From Primula veris (Eukaryota; Streptophyta; Magnoliopsida; Ericales; Primulaceae), in the NCBI GenBank assembly GCA_963682055.1, contig OY821740.1, positions 13,726,814 through 13,790,813 of the forward strand: a stretch of DNA of 64,000 bases, in the 5' to 3' direction. Of the stretch, positions 20,901-33,929 are shown piece by piece. A program made the position numbers and the translations under genes. Positions within the stretch are counted from its first letter, which is position 1, and the number at the start of each line of letters is the position of its first letter. Below the pieces are notes generated by a model that was not told the DNA's origin, did no database searches, and worked only from the letters and a program-made list of their open reading frames with translations.

Positions 20901-23742
20901 AGAGATATTTAGACAAATATCCAACCAGCGAAAAAGGAGCAAGTTGTTCTTTGGGTTCTTGTTTCTAAATACTATAATTCTTATAGGTTATTTTTTCCAT
21001 CCAGCAGCTGATAAAAAAGACAATCTATATGGGTTGCCTTTTGGGGGTCCCAGTGTTTTATTTTTAGAACGGTTGTATGAAAGATAGAGGTACAAAGATA
21101 CTGCCTGTTTCTATAAAGCGTACACTTTCACTTTCCGCAACTATTAACATTTAATTGCAGTATCCAACACCGACAAATTTGTACTTTTTTCCCAGTTTTT
21201 GGCACAGAACATGTTGCACAATTAGATGTTGTTTATGTCATGAAGAAAAAACATTGATATACAATACCAGAAGAAGGAAAAAATTGTCAAAAACGTTCTT
21301 CTAGAGTTAACTACTAATACCCAAACGATATGACGAGAAATTCAACGAAGGGGACAACTGCCAGGTACTTTTCTCCCCACTTAATTTATATCCTGGATTT
21401 GCTTTTCCTCAAGTCAAACAAACTAAAGAAAATATTTCCATACAGAGAAAAGTAAAATACTTTTTAAAGCTCCAAACACATACCATGGAGTAACATAAGC
21501 CAGAACAGGATTAGTGAAATGCCGGTGAGACTCATTGTCCAATACCTTTGAGTTTTCCTGAGTATCATAAAGAAAACATATATTAAAACCACTAACGTCT
21601 CATTTATTTGAAAATCAAATACAGATTGATGAGTGAAGAGGATGTACTAATGATTCTAATAAATTTGAAAAGATTCGCCTCAATTTCAATCACAAAACTA
21701 AGCCGAAATAGTGGCCTTGTCTGGCTGAAATTTTTAACCGTACAATCTGGTTTGTTTCACTGAGTTTGTAAAAAAATTAGGTTCACTCAAAATTCGTTTT
21801 ATTCAGGCCATCACCAAACTAAATTCAGATTCTAAGCCCAAAAAAGGAAGCGAATAAAAGCTTAAATTCTCCCCAAATACTAATTAAACATACTACATTT
21901 TTCCAACTGCCCCGAAAAAAAACTATACAAGGGGAATTAGAAATACTTAAGACAAATAAGACCAGACAGTCAACAGGGAAACTGATACAACCCTCGTAAT
22001 CAACCCTGAAAAATGACCAAGGCTTATATACACCCACCGGGGTTCATTTTTCAAATGATATAAACTATAAGGAATAAAATGCAAAAATACTTTTCGCACT
22101 TACTCTGTTCGGGTTAAATATGGAGGTAAACTTTCGGGTTTAACATAGTTACCAGCATCGGAAACCGAAGCGGGAATGTGATAAAAAAGAAAAAGAGAAA
22201 GAAAAAAGTTACACATAAAATAAAAGGGAAACACGGTATTTTAAAGGGGAAACGAATCTCCCGCCAGATAAGGGTCATACATCATTACTCTACAAACACA
22301 CACGTACACAGAAACATGTATATATCTATGCACTTACTATCCTTTGTACCCATCCCATCATAATTCCATAATTAGCGTATTCTTGCCACGTACCCCCCGA
22401 TAAAAATTGATGAGAAAATAAATTTTTTCCATGCTTTTTGATCAAAAACTTCAAAAATTAGAGTCCCCCTATTACGGAAAAAAACTCATATATGGTATGA
22501 AAAAAAATTATATGGAATATTGGCCCCTCCCATTTAGAATTCCTAGTTCCATCACAGGATACCGGTGCTTCACAGCAAAAGGGAAAATGATTAGTTCCCT
22601 CGTATAAACCCCGGAAAAAAGAGACAGGTCTAGGTACACCCACCAGAGTTCATTTCGCAAATGTTATAAACTATAAGGACGAATGTACAAAAAGACAATT
22701 TACCCTAACACTGTCTGGGGTAAAAATGTACGCAAACTTTCAGGTCAAACCATAGTTACCAAAACGGAAGTGGTAGTCGGTATTTCAAACGGAAACACGA
22801 AATGTCATAAAACTAGAATAAAAGTCAAAATTTCACACATCTTTTAACAGGAAACGGAATCGAATAACAGGCTTTTTGAAAAGTAAAATGACTATGGGTC
22901 AAAGACCATCACTCAGAACCCGGAAGCTGAGATTCTATACAATTTTTTTCACAGTACGGGAGCAAAGCAGGAGCTAGGTCTCCACAATGATGAATGACGA
23001 AATTCCAACAAAATGTATTACGGATGCTAAATCAATATTTTTTTTTAGAAAATTTTATCTAAATAGATAGTGAGTGGTAGCATTTTTCATAATAAGGGGT
23101 GGTTGTAGCCATAAGCCACAGACGGAACCAGTAATTTTAAATGCTAGGGGCCAAGATTCAATATAAAATTTCCATACCCAATACGAGTTTTTTTTCGGTA
23201 AAAAAGAATTCGTTTTCATCAAATTTTATCAGTCTACACCTAGTTCCCCCTTCATACCTCGGTGAAGCTGAATAGAGTGTAGAAGGAATTTATTATTTAT
23301 TCATCAAATTATATGATAGTAATTTATATCAAAAGAAGAGACGCTACAAACATAGAAGGAATAAAACAAATGGAGTACTCCCTCTACTACGAAACTCAAA
23401 ATTGCACATAGTTTCGTAACGAACAATTAAATGAAAACGGAGGAAGTAGTAAATAAGGATAAAAAATAAATGGAGAAACAAACTTACAGATAGTAAATCT
23501 AGGTAACTCAAGTGTGTAGTTAGTGATTTAGTCGATGTGTCTCTTTTTTTATTATAGCCGAATTGGACAAAATAAGCAAATATTAAAAATATAATGAAGA
23601 CCATCATGATCACCAACACTCTGTTAAGGTGCATCTTATTTTTATTTATGTTGGGTCTTGTACCGCCCGGTTTCGTATCGCCAATCGGTTCGTTCTCCGG
23701 TTTGAACCGGTCCCGACCGGTGGTGACTCGTCGCTTTCCCAT
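17969..23742 (-). CDS. GH18-type protein, chitinase domain-containing protein 1 (CHID1) homolog
   Basis: Eight minus-strand exons read by splice sites: 23742-23488, 21557-21484, 20801-20721, 19947-19863, 19592-19495, 19288-19201, 19053-18696 and 18222-17969; phases agree and give 430 residues, the usual family size. Residues about 43-63 are a hydrophobic signal anchor ([20 protein letters not shown]) after a basic N-terminus, so a type II membrane or secreted-pathway protein. Family words include [67 protein letters not shown] and [16 protein letters not shown]. The GH18 catalytic DxxDxDxE motif is replaced by DGIVLESW (residues 203-210), so classic chitinase activity is doubtful; carbohydrate binding is more likely. 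One acceptor (exon 5, TTGAAG) is weak but required by frame. Intron 1 (1.93 kb) holds a MITE and old repeats. Confidence 0.88.
21992..22681. repeat. pair of diverged 85-bp direct repeats in CHID1 intron 1
   Basis: The segment from CCCTCGTA to ATAAACTATAAGGA occurs at 21992-22073 and 22598-22681, sharing TACACCCACC.G.GTTCATTT and TTATAAACTATAAGGA. The spacing is 606 bp. They could be remnants of a dead LTR pair or another short element; no coding sequence lies between. Confidence 0.7.
23376..23451. mobile_element. short Stowaway-like MITE derivative
   Basis: TACTCCCTCTACTACGAAAC at one end and ACGGAGGAAGTAGTA at the other form inverted ends next to TA dinucleotides. The middle (TTGCACATAGTTTCGTAACG) matches the MITE at 37709-37956, so this is a 76-bp internally deleted copy of the same family. 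It lies in CHID1 intron 1, 37 bp from the exon 1 donor. Confidence 0.7.
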
Positions 23743-23757
23743 TCTTGCTGACTTGTT

Positions 23758-23759
23758 CG

Positions 23760-23815
<56 letters not shown>
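23758..23815. repeat. (TA)n(GA)n microsatellite in CHID1 5' leader
   Basis: About 18 TA units followed by about 11 GA units. Read on the gene's strand it is (TC)n(TA)n ending only 15 bases before the ATG at 23742, so it lies in the 5' UTR or core promoter. Confidence 0.95.
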
Positions 23816-25520
23816 TATGTGTATGAGTACGAGAGAGAAGATGTAAATTACAAATTGGGTTTTTTTTTATACAGCATACTATTTATTTTGATTTTTGCGA
23901 TTTTATATATTATATTAATACTATTTTCATTTTCTATAGATTTTATACACGTATAATAATAATGATTTATGTACACTCAACTTTTATATTACTTGGAGTA
24001 TTAATTACGTGCGAACTCGTTTAAATTTTCAAATCTAGCTTGAAATTTAAGACAAATGATGAAGTATTTTCTTATCATATATTTTTTTTTATGGAATTTT
24101 TAATTTTATTTGACAAAAGTGTATAAAATCATAAAAAAATAGTAGTATGGTGTACTAATTAAATAATCTGATAGTATGATGTATAAAATCACAAAAAGTC
24201 AATAATATGGTATACAAAAGTGAAAAAAACCCTTACAAAATTTAATCCATGTTTTAGATAAAATTTATAAAAATTTATCTACGAGCACGTGTTTTTACTT
24301 TTTACTTTTTTTTTTATTTCTGTCCATGTTTTATACCCTTGTACCTAAATTAGTGTCTGGGTTGAAATTGTACAAATAATGAAAATTTATAATTATTTTA
24401 CCTAAAATTACCAAAATACCTTCATTTTTAGTCAAATCATTTGTCATCTCATCTTTGATCCCAAAAAAATTAAGAAAAAGATGGGTCATGCATACTTTCA
24501 TCATTTATTTGTTACTAGTTTGGATAAATGTACAATTAATTAGGAACATCCAAAAATAAAATAAGAAACAATTGTTTAGGGGCGTAACTATATATACTCG
24601 CCTACGCATACTAAAATGATGAGCGGAAAACTTGTTTTTCCTTTGAAATGTCGCAGTTTCCACTTCTCCGTCCTTGCTTTCTATTATTGCAGGTGTAAAT
24701 TTCGAAAATTTTACTTTTCTTTCCGTTTCCGTTTCCCGTTGGTTTTCTGCTTCTGTTTTTCCTCATGACAACTATGTTGGTGGGTAATGATGGTATATGC
24801 CTTACGGTGCATCAGTGCTTGTAAAATTACACCATTCGTCTATGATTTATACACTAGTGTCGTTTTTTTTTTAATTCAGGGTTTTGAATATTTCAAACCT
24901 GGCATTGATAAAGAATTCTTACCAAGGTCTAAATTATTGGATCTATTTCCGATCGTCTAATTTGAATCAGTATAGTTCCGGTTTGTTTGTTAGTCATTTG
25001 ACGTGTCAAAGCCAAGCAGACTAAGGAAAATCACTTGATGTGTGCAAATAAATTACCCGAAAAGGCCTAATTTTGGACCCAGTTTCCACTTAATTACATT
25101 GCTAAAATCGTCTTATTAAAAAATGTAGCTGATTAGCCACAATGGATGTGGAAAAGCCCAGCAGACAGAATTGGGACACTAAACTGGTCCATGGAAGGTC
25201 TTTATACTGGTAGAAAACTAAGCTATCAGGAGGACGAAAGGTCCATCTACTTGCTCGCAATTTGAACCTGACATTCAACTAAGAGTCGATCCCAACAGAG
25301 TAATACATGAGCTTCATTGTTTCCTCAAAATGCACAGACGGAAAAGGTTTTAGATTGGAAGATTAAAAGCGAGAAACAAGAATTCGAGAATTTTAATTCA
25401 TTACCATATCCATGTTCTTCCATAACATAATAACATAATGAAATAATACATCAGAAAATTAGAAATATCATTATACAAAAAGATCATTACTGGCAGGCAC
25501 ACATTTATAAATGGACAAGT
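23816..25520. other. intergenic, AT-rich
   Basis: Upstream region of CHID1 and downstream region of the DEAD-box gene. Apart from short A/T runs and two similar phrases around 24120 and 24180 (GTGTATAAAATCA-like, GTATGGTGTA/GTATGATGTA), nothing gene-like was seen. The 3' UTR of the helicase gene probably occupies about 25300-25520. Confidence 0.5.
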
Positions 25521-28500
25521 TTATCTAGTACGTAAGCCAGGGACATTCTTCAAGCCCATTTTACCAAGAACAAGTTTAGGAATAGCAGGAGGATTGTCGA
25601 GGCCCATGCTTCGGCTGAACTCATTTGCAAGCTCGACAAGTTTGCACTTATCCCGAGCAACTGTCTTGTTCGAGTTATAAAATCCAAGCCACGCCTGGTA
25701 TGCTGCCTCTTTGTTCTTCATCTCCACATGCGACAATGCTCGTTCCACCTGTGCTCTTAAAGATTAGTCTGATATATATAAAAATATGCAAAACAGAAAA
25801 CAATAGTAGCCTTCAGGAGCCTACTCTTTTTTTTCAGTCTCGCCTTCAAATGCAACACAAAAGTTGCTGGTTTGGGAGACAGATGCAGGAAATTATGCAG
25901 GAAAGTATGCAGTAAAAGAAACAAGATACATGGACAGTCTATAGGCGAAAGGGGAAACTTGGGTATGATCCATGAATCTGATAGGAAACTAATTGTTAAC
26001 GTATATAAAACATCCGTTCAGATTAAGAACATAAGTATTAAGAATGACAGAAATACATAATTGTAATTGTATAGTTTTGACACCATTTATCATATTTAAT
26101 TCTGATTCCAACAAAATCACAAACCTATCATGTTTTGTATTAAGAGGTTAAAAACAACCTACGTTCGTTACATTTAAAGAGTTCATTTTTCTCGTAACAA
26201 ATTTTAGGTTTGTTTTTTTTAGTTTCTCTATTCAATTGTATAGGTTTCCAAGACGTATCGGACTAACTTTTTCAGGTTTCCTCAACCTTCTCCAACATTC
26301 GCTCAAACAATCAAAAGGCATTTCCATCTACAAATGCCATTTCCTGTAACCACCCACAACTCCACCTCAAGACATATATTCCTCTTAGCAACTTATGAGA
26401 CTTCTCATTAAAGTTCTCTAATTTGCATTGGGTAGTGGGACTTTTTGAAGTAAAAAAAAAAGGCGTTGGCACAGTATGGTGCTTACCTTCTTCCTAGTCT
26501 CGGGATCAACCAAAGGCAGTGGAGCTTTGGTTATGGGCAAATCTTTGAGAGAAGACAAAAAGAATTCCTCCCAAGGTGCCAATACTAATATTCCCTCTCC
26601 TTCTTTACCCTTTCGACCCGTTCTACCCAGACGATGTATATACTGTTCCCTATCTGATGGCAGCCCAATCTGCAATAGCAAACAAGATCCTTCAGGTTGA
26701 GCCAAATAAAGCATGACATACATGTTTGCACATACTTAAATATGAGTACAATCTAGTCGGTCATACAGCCATGTTTATTTTACTCCATGCTAACTAAAAA
26801 TAGGTGCAATCCAAAATCCAAACTGATTTCCAATCAACTTCAACTCAACATAAATATAAATATTCTAACACAATCCATAGTCCCATATTTCATATTGATA
26901 ATGAATCATTTTGTTAAGACATACCTGTATGACAAGTGAAACGTCGGGATAATCTACGCCACGAGCAGACACGTCAGAAGTGACAAGAATAAGACCCTTG
27001 GACTTGCGGAATTCGTCAGATACCCTAGTTCGGTAACTCTGTGGCTTCCTAGAATGTATTTCTCTAACATTTAAGTTGAGCTCAGCTAGGAGGTTTGCTA
27101 CAAGCCTCGTGACCATCGCAGTCGTGCAAAATACAAGGACCTGATCAAAGACAAGTTACTAATAGCACGAGAAGCTGAGACGATTATTTACAGAGCTGGC
27201 CTAAATTATGCTTTTGAGTTTTGACCTGTTAGTTTTACTCCAAAAGTTCAAACTGAAAGCGAAAGGCAGGGGTTTGTATATTTTCCAGATTTGGAAAGTT
27301 AGCCAAGGACATTGTAGCTATCGCTTTTGAAACTTCTCAAAGCTTTAAGTTTTTTTTTTAGAACTCTCAAAGCTTTAAGTTACTAGGCTGAACTCCGATA
27401 CCAAACTACTTGAAACTAACAAACTGAGAGGATAAAAACGCAAAACAAAAAACTTCTTTGAAACTAAGAAGTATCCAAAGTATGTTCAATATTTTGGACC
27501 AGAAAAATAAGGGTGTCTTATAGCATTCCATCAACTTCAACAAGAACTATATATAGAAAAATACATTTGAGATAATACCTTGTAATCAACATCATTGGCA
27601 ATATGGTCTTTCAACATAGAGTATAATACTGAAAACTGTTTGTCCAAAGGAGCAATCAGATGCATCTGTCTGACCTGCAGTTGTCAACATAATAACGTCA
27701 CGGTTATAATTTAATTGGATCAAGTGACCTGCCTCTCTTTATAAGACAATAATAGCATATTCCCTTCTTCCAACCTGTGCATGTGTCTGCTCCGTACCCT
27801 CTCCAACAGTATCAACAAATTCATGATCTCTCCTTAAAGCAATGTGACATATTTGACGGACCTGCATATAAAAGCATTGTCATGTCAATGAAGAAAAATA
27901 AGAATAGGGGAGCATGATATGCCTACAGAAACTAATCATATTAAAGTGCAAGATGAAACCTCATCGGGAACAGTAGCCGAAAATAGAAGTGTCTGACGTT
28001 GTTTTGGTACAGCGGCTATGATCCTTTCTATATCTTTTCGAAATCCCATATCCAATAAATGGTCGGCTTCATCAAGCACGAGAACTTTCACGCCCATGAG
28101 ACGAGTTGCAAATCCTGCAGTATTTTCAATGTGATCTTTGAGTCTTCCAGGCGTAGCTACAAGAATCTGAGTAATACGCCAACAAATCAGAATAAATAGA
28201 AAACGACACAGTTCAAATTTTTGATTGAGCCATTACTAGATAGCAGGCAACCAAATAAAGTAAGGTTCCATGTTTTAAATTTCGCCTACTTATGACATAA
28301 AATGTGAAACTCGACAAAGAAAACCAGGTTCCTAAATAAAAATACCAGATAATTTTAACTCAACTCTTTCTCCAGGGGCATTCCTAAAATTCCTTGGCAT
28401 CTACTCCCTCTGTTCCTTTATATTTGTCCGGTATACAATATTGTGATATTCCTTTTCTTCATCTTGCTAAAATAGAAAGGATTTTTTTTCTTCATAATTT

Positions 28501-31500
28501 TATCCATTTTTATGTCTTTATACTATGATTTGTTCCTCTTTGAGCATCAAAATTTTAACAATGGGGGAATTTTTGGTAAAAACCGAAAAGACTATTATTT
28601 ATACATAGCAGCATAAAAATTTAATGGCAGCAAGGTAACGGTACGAAATAAGATTACCTGGCAAGGATTTGCTTGCATACGTTTCTGCTCTAAAGCAAGC
28701 CTTGTTCCCCCAATAACCACTTGGACACCAATCTCAGGATGATACTTCAACAAGGTGTTGGCCTCATTAGCAGCTTGGTTAGCAAGCTCACGAGTTGGAC
28801 ATATTACAAGCACGTAAATTGGTGGTCGCTTTTGATCTCGACCTGCAGGAGGTAATTTAGCCACAACCTCAATAGATGGAAGCTGAAACAAAAAGAACAT
28901 ATCCAATATTATGTGTCAGCAATAAGACGAATCACACGAGAAAAGCACAAGATTGTACTCTGTAATCCTCCAATACAGGAATACACTGAAGCTTTTCTTT
29001 TTAAGTATATGAATGTCAACGAATAAAGAAGACCTTGTCCCAGATGTTAATTCAACAAAAAGTTAAGCATGTGAACTTGAGAAGAAAGTGTAACACCCAA
29101 AAGTGTATAATAGAACGGATGAAGTAATAAGGCATAACGGCACATCCTCTTAACACAAGAATTAGTGAAACAAATGAACCCTTTAATATTTGACGGATAT
29201 AATCTGAAAAATCATTTATTCCGCCCCTTGCAAATAAGACACACCAGAACCATCTCAAGAACCAATCATCCGTCCACAAATCTCACTACTCTTTTTTCAT
29301 TATTTTAATCAGAACTGCTCAGAAACATAAAGACAAACAATTATCCCTGCAAATCAAGACTCTCATAATAGGAAAACTAGAAAAACTTAGTTTATGCACT
29401 CATTAATCTTATTATAGGAATATCATGATTCCGCAAATGCAATTTTTAATGGGAATAAAGTTAAAAAAAAAACTTAGAATGTATTGACACGATTTGCACT
29501 CTTTTCAGATACAGAATTTGCAATAATTACAACTAAAAGAAAATGAGGCTTACCAAGAAAGCCACAGTTTTTCCAGTGCCAGTTTTTGCCTTAGCCAGAA
29601 CATCTTTGCCTGTAAATCAAAATTACAACAATCAATTTAAATCTAAAACAGAATTCGCCATGCAAGCCGAAGCATGAGCTACTATGAGTAAATTAGTGTA
29701 TCTGTTTCTGTTCAAGTACTCAGATATCCACGAAAATTGTAAAGGAACAAATATGCAGTGGTTCAAGATTTCATAAAGCTTCTTAATAGTGGTAAACCCT
29801 GGAGCTAAACATTGCGTATCGCGAAAAAATATATTCCCTTCGTCCCACATAGATAGCACTATTTCATTTTTTGCTAGTCCCAAATTATAGTCCTATTTCC
29901 ATTTACGAGGTGATAGTTGTGCTTTAGTTTCCATATATATTAAATGAGCATTGGTAACAACTAATATTAGCCATTCATATTATTTCAAGGGTATGTTGGC
30001 AAAATTGTAGGCATATCAACTACTCTAGCTAACTTTTCTTAATATTATTGGTGAAAAGCCAAATAAGACCATCTTATTGAAACGGAGATGCAACATAATC
30101 CTTCCAACGGTAATAAATAATTTTAGAGGGAGCAAGATTTTGGTGTTCACTGTGGAAGCACCAAACCAATGCCAATCGCTCTAAGAGCTGCTTAGCTCCA
30201 TAGTTGTTATAAATTTGTATTAATGATGAGAAGGACAAGTTTACTAATAATTTTCCTTTCCTCAATGCTCCTATAAAGACCGTTGCACAAATAAATACTA
30301 CAAGCATCAAGTCATTTGTTACGAATTACAAATTAGGGCATGCAACATTTTTGTCTTGACAGTATAGAACTCTTCACAAAATGAAACTATAAAACATAAC
30401 AGCTTTTACTCACTAGCCTACAATTGACTAGTCAGGTGTCGTTTATAGACTAACCTTTAAGGATGAGAGGAAGTGTAGCTTCTTGAACCACAGTCATCTT
30501 CTCGTATCCGGCATCCTTAATCCCTTTCAAGGACGATGGAGATATTGAGCACTGGTCAAACCTGTGAGTTCACACACAAATCAAGTCCCAGATATAGCAA
30601 AACTAACCAATGTTCTTCAGTTACATCTTTGATTTTTCCTTTACTTGCTCTAATCCTACTTACAAGTTTCACCAACTAAATGTTCAACTTCCAACTAATT
30701 GCATGACATAGTGCATAGAGACCCAATTCTACATTGATCAAATGATGACTATGGGATTATCTTTTTAATGTAAAGACATATATAAAAAGATTAAAACAAT
30801 ACCTTGTATCGCTCAAATACGAGTCGCTTCCAGTTGAATTAGGCGCAACACGAGGAGTAGCCTCTTTACCTGAAAGGGACAAAGCTCCTGAACCGTTGAG
30901 AAAATCAACATCTTCTTCTGCATCATCATCGTCATCCTCATGCTCATCGTCTTCTTCACTATCTTCACTAACCAACTCAGAAAAACTCTTCTTTAACTCC
31001 ACTTCCTCACCCTCATCGCCAGACTCCTCGTCCGAAGACATAAAGTGACCTCTTGATAAACCTTTCTCACCTCTCTTCAACTCACCACCACTACCAAATT
31101 TCTCCACTCCCCTGGAATTTCCCGAACTCGGCCTAAACAAACCTCCACCGCCCTTTTGCCTATTCTCCATTCCATACCCTTTCGAATCTCTAATACCCAT
31201 TTTCCTATCTCCACCTCTCTCTCCATCGAACCGTTCCCTCCCTCTAGAACCCGGTCTTGATTCCCTACTCATTTCCCTATTTTCATTTCCATAGCCTCTA
31301 GAATCTCGAAAACCCGTGTTTCTATCCCCACCCTCTCGAAACCCCACACCTTTTCTCTCTCCATCGAACCTTTCCCTCCCTCCTCCAAGACTCGACCTTT
31401 TCTCCCTACCCATTTGCCTATTCTCATTTCCATAGCCTCTCGAATCACGAAAACCCGCACCTTTTCCCTCTCCATCGAACCGTTCCCTCCCTCTTCCAAG

Positions 31501-32034
31501 ACTCGAACTTTTCTCCCTACCCACTTGCCTATTCTCATTTCCATACCCTTTCGAATCGCGAAAACCCGTGTTCCTATCACCACCCTCTCGAAAACCCGTA
31601 CTTCTCTTCTCTCGATCAAACCGTTCCCTCCCTCCTCCAAGACTCGACGTTTCGCCCCTACCCACTCGCCTATTCTCCCTACCATCATCATCCCTAACAA
31701 CATTACCCCTTTTACCCCTACCCTTATTACTATCGTCTTCGTCGCTACTATATAAACTAGTATTAAATGAATTTGGTCTCAACCCACTTACCCAATCACT
31801 TAAATCAGCCTCATCGTCGATCAAGCTCTTTGAAGAACTCGAAGAAGCGGCCCTGTTGGGTTTTATTTGGGTGGAGAAAAGACGAGAGAAGTTGAGATTT
31901 TGAGAGAATATTGGGATGGTTCTAAGGGTTTTGAGAGTAGGGTTTAGTTTCATGGTGAAGAAGAGATGGTGGTGGGTTGTTGCCATGTGTGGGTTTAGAG
32001 AGAGACAGAGCTTAGGGAGGAGCTTCACTGGCAT
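25521..32034 (-). CDS. DEAD-box RNA helicase, RH25/26/31 clade, organelle-targeted, with repeated Gly/Arg/Asp N-terminus
   Basis: Ten exons: 32034-30803, 30561-30455, 29609-29554, 28882-28658, 28166-27960, 27861-27775, 27674-27579, 27140-26925, 26669-26487 and 25748-25521; frame-consistent, 878 residues from the first ATG (in-frame Met also at 17 and 28). The N-terminus with FSRLFSTQ (residues 49-56) looks like a mitochondrial targeting peptide. Residues about 120-292 are four imperfect repeats of GRERFDGE...GFRDS.GYGNENR, followed by an acidic stretch (355-378). Helicase motifs: TGTGKT (456-461), PTREL (494-498), TPGRL (545-549), DEAD (572-575), SAT (603-605), SARGVD and HRLGRTGR (754-761). 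The C-terminus [20 protein letters not shown] is typical of this clade. Likely role: ATP-dependent RNA remodelling in an organelle. Confidence 0.92.
29836..30095. mobile_element. degenerate Stowaway-like MITE in helicase intron 2
   Basis: One end reads TTCCCTTCGTCCCACATAGA, close to the Stowaway CTCCCTCCGTCCCA consensus; the other end, GAAACGGAGA near 30090, is a decayed reverse complement. Lies wholly inside the intron 30454-29610. Confidence 0.4.
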
Positions 32035-32571
32035 GCTTGGTATAGAGAGAGATGGAGGGATAGGGTTTTAGTTAAACCTCTTGTAATTTGTGAGTTTATA
32101 TGAGTAAAAGTATAGCTAGTTTGGATTAAGAAAGAAAAATTAAATGTTTTTCATGATAAAACATTACTAATGACTAGGCATTGTTTAAGGAGACATGCCA
32201 ATTGTTTTAATATTTTTTTATGTTAATTTCTTAATAACATTTTGATAATTTAATTTAATCAAATATATAAATTTGTTAAAACAATTATATTTATGGTATA
32301 AATGCAATAATATTTGTATTAGACGTCAACTTAAACAAGGTTTTCGCACTCATTAGCAAAATTGGATTTTCAAACCAAAACAACAACGGAAGCTAATCAT
32401 ATGATTTGATAAAATAGATGATAGGTCTCGATAATCTACCAGATCAACAGTTAGTTGTGTAATTCTCGTTTCAAAATGTTTAATAAAATTTATTTTAAGT
32501 ATGACAATAACGTATTATCCTTATAACTAACGTCGTAGGGTTACATGTATGCATCAACCTCACATATTTGT

Positions 32572-32771
32572 TAGTCCATCCGTCCTAATAGTTTATTTAG
32601 GTTTTTCACGAATATAGATAAATATCGGTTATAGATAAATATGTTTATCAATTTTTTAAAATATAATTCAAGAGTAGCAATGATATTCATGATTTGCAAA
32701 TAACAATAGTCAATGTTATATTTGGAAAAAAAAAAAACATAAAGACAAAGAGTATTAATTTGGGATGGAAT
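32572..32771. mobile_element. MITE, Stowaway-like
   Basis: Left end AGTCCATCCGTCCTAATAGT and right end ATTAATTTGGGATGGAATC are imperfect inverted repeats about 200 bp apart in AT-rich DNA. Confidence 0.5.
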
Positions 32772-32987
32772 CAAAAAATCAATCAATTTTATCAATTCAA
32801 GGATTTGGACTTATTAATAGTCTCTTTGTTTTTATGATTTTTTTGTTAATGGTGGGTTATTTGGACTTATTTCATACTTTCGAGGAAGACCTTGGTCTGA
32901 GAAGGTTTTTACTAACGTTTGAATGGCTTTAAAATTTCAGGTTTTTGGGCAAATGAAAGAGAAAGTTATATTTTTTTTAAAAGAAAA

Positions 32988-33348
32988 AAATACGTTTAGT
33001 GTATTGTATTAACAGTGATTAACGATTTAGCTATTACACTACCAATTTTAACAACTTTGTTACCAAACTATGAAATTTCGTCCAATTAAGAAACTAACAA
33101 CATAAATTGACGAAATTGCAGTCACTATATCTCACATTTGGGGATCTATCTTTGACAAATACTGATAGAATTAAACTCACTATGTGATAGGCAAGATAAT
33201 CTGAGTGAAATTTTATCAATATGTTTAGCAGTAGGTCCTCAATTGTGACAAATTTCGTATTTTGGTATATCAATTGTTAAAATTAGTAGTAAAAATAACT
33301 AAATCGTTAAATACCGATAGTAGAGTACACTAAACGTATTTTATCCCA
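32988..33348. mobile_element. foldback element with roughly 95-bp inverted repeats
   Basis: The left arm starts AAATACGTTTAGTGTA at about 32989 and the right arm ends TACACTAAACGTATTTTA at about 33347. Within the arms GATTAACGATTTAG pairs with CTAAATCGTTAAAT, CCAATTTTAACAA with TTGTTAAAATTAG, and GAAATTTCG with CAAATTTCG. Related to the larger element at 36711-37597. Confidence 0.75.
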
Positions 33349-33929
33349 TTTTTCAAGTATCAATGAAGCGTTTTTTGTTATAGAAGGATATACTGTATAT
33401 GATTTCATATATTGCTCATTTTATTGGACACTTGTTATTGTATTTTTGGTCATATAGTTTAAGTTGCAAAAAAGATTTTTGGCTGCTACATTTGTTATTT
33501 GTGTATTGTCGGATTCAATTTCATTTTGCTCTTTAGCTTTGAGACTAAGATCACATTGTTTTAAGAGTATGGACATATAAGGATAGCGGACATAAAGAGT
33601 ATAATTAAGGCCATCGAAACAAAGTGGATTTGAACTTGAGAATGTTTAGGTTTCAATCGTTACATGTTTTTGCCATGATTTTGCAACTTTAGGCTCTTCC
33701 TTTGTTGTGTATACAGCTTAATTTATGATTTTTTTAGTGGAAGTTTGTTATAAGCCAACATGAAGGCTGTTATTCCGTATTTTAAGACTTTTTTTTTATC
33801 ATTAATAAAATTGGCCTGTTAACAAAAAAATGTTTACTTTTTCTCAACTTATAAGTGACTCACTAAACCCATTTTTGAGGCACTCCAACAACAAATGTAA
33901 TTGCTAACCTGACGAAGGTGAAAAGATAA

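Larger units (their letters stand above)
32035..33929. other. promoter and intergenic region upstream of the helicase gene
   Basis: Contains the helicase 5' leader (to about 32070) and then AT-rich DNA with two short transposons listed separately. No other gene was seen. Confidence 0.5.

Noticed and set aside
28403..28440. CTACTCCCTCTGTTCC in helicase intron 4 as a Stowaway MITE
   Set aside because: One end fits the Stowaway consensus, but no matching inverted end was found within the intron, so it is at most a fragment.
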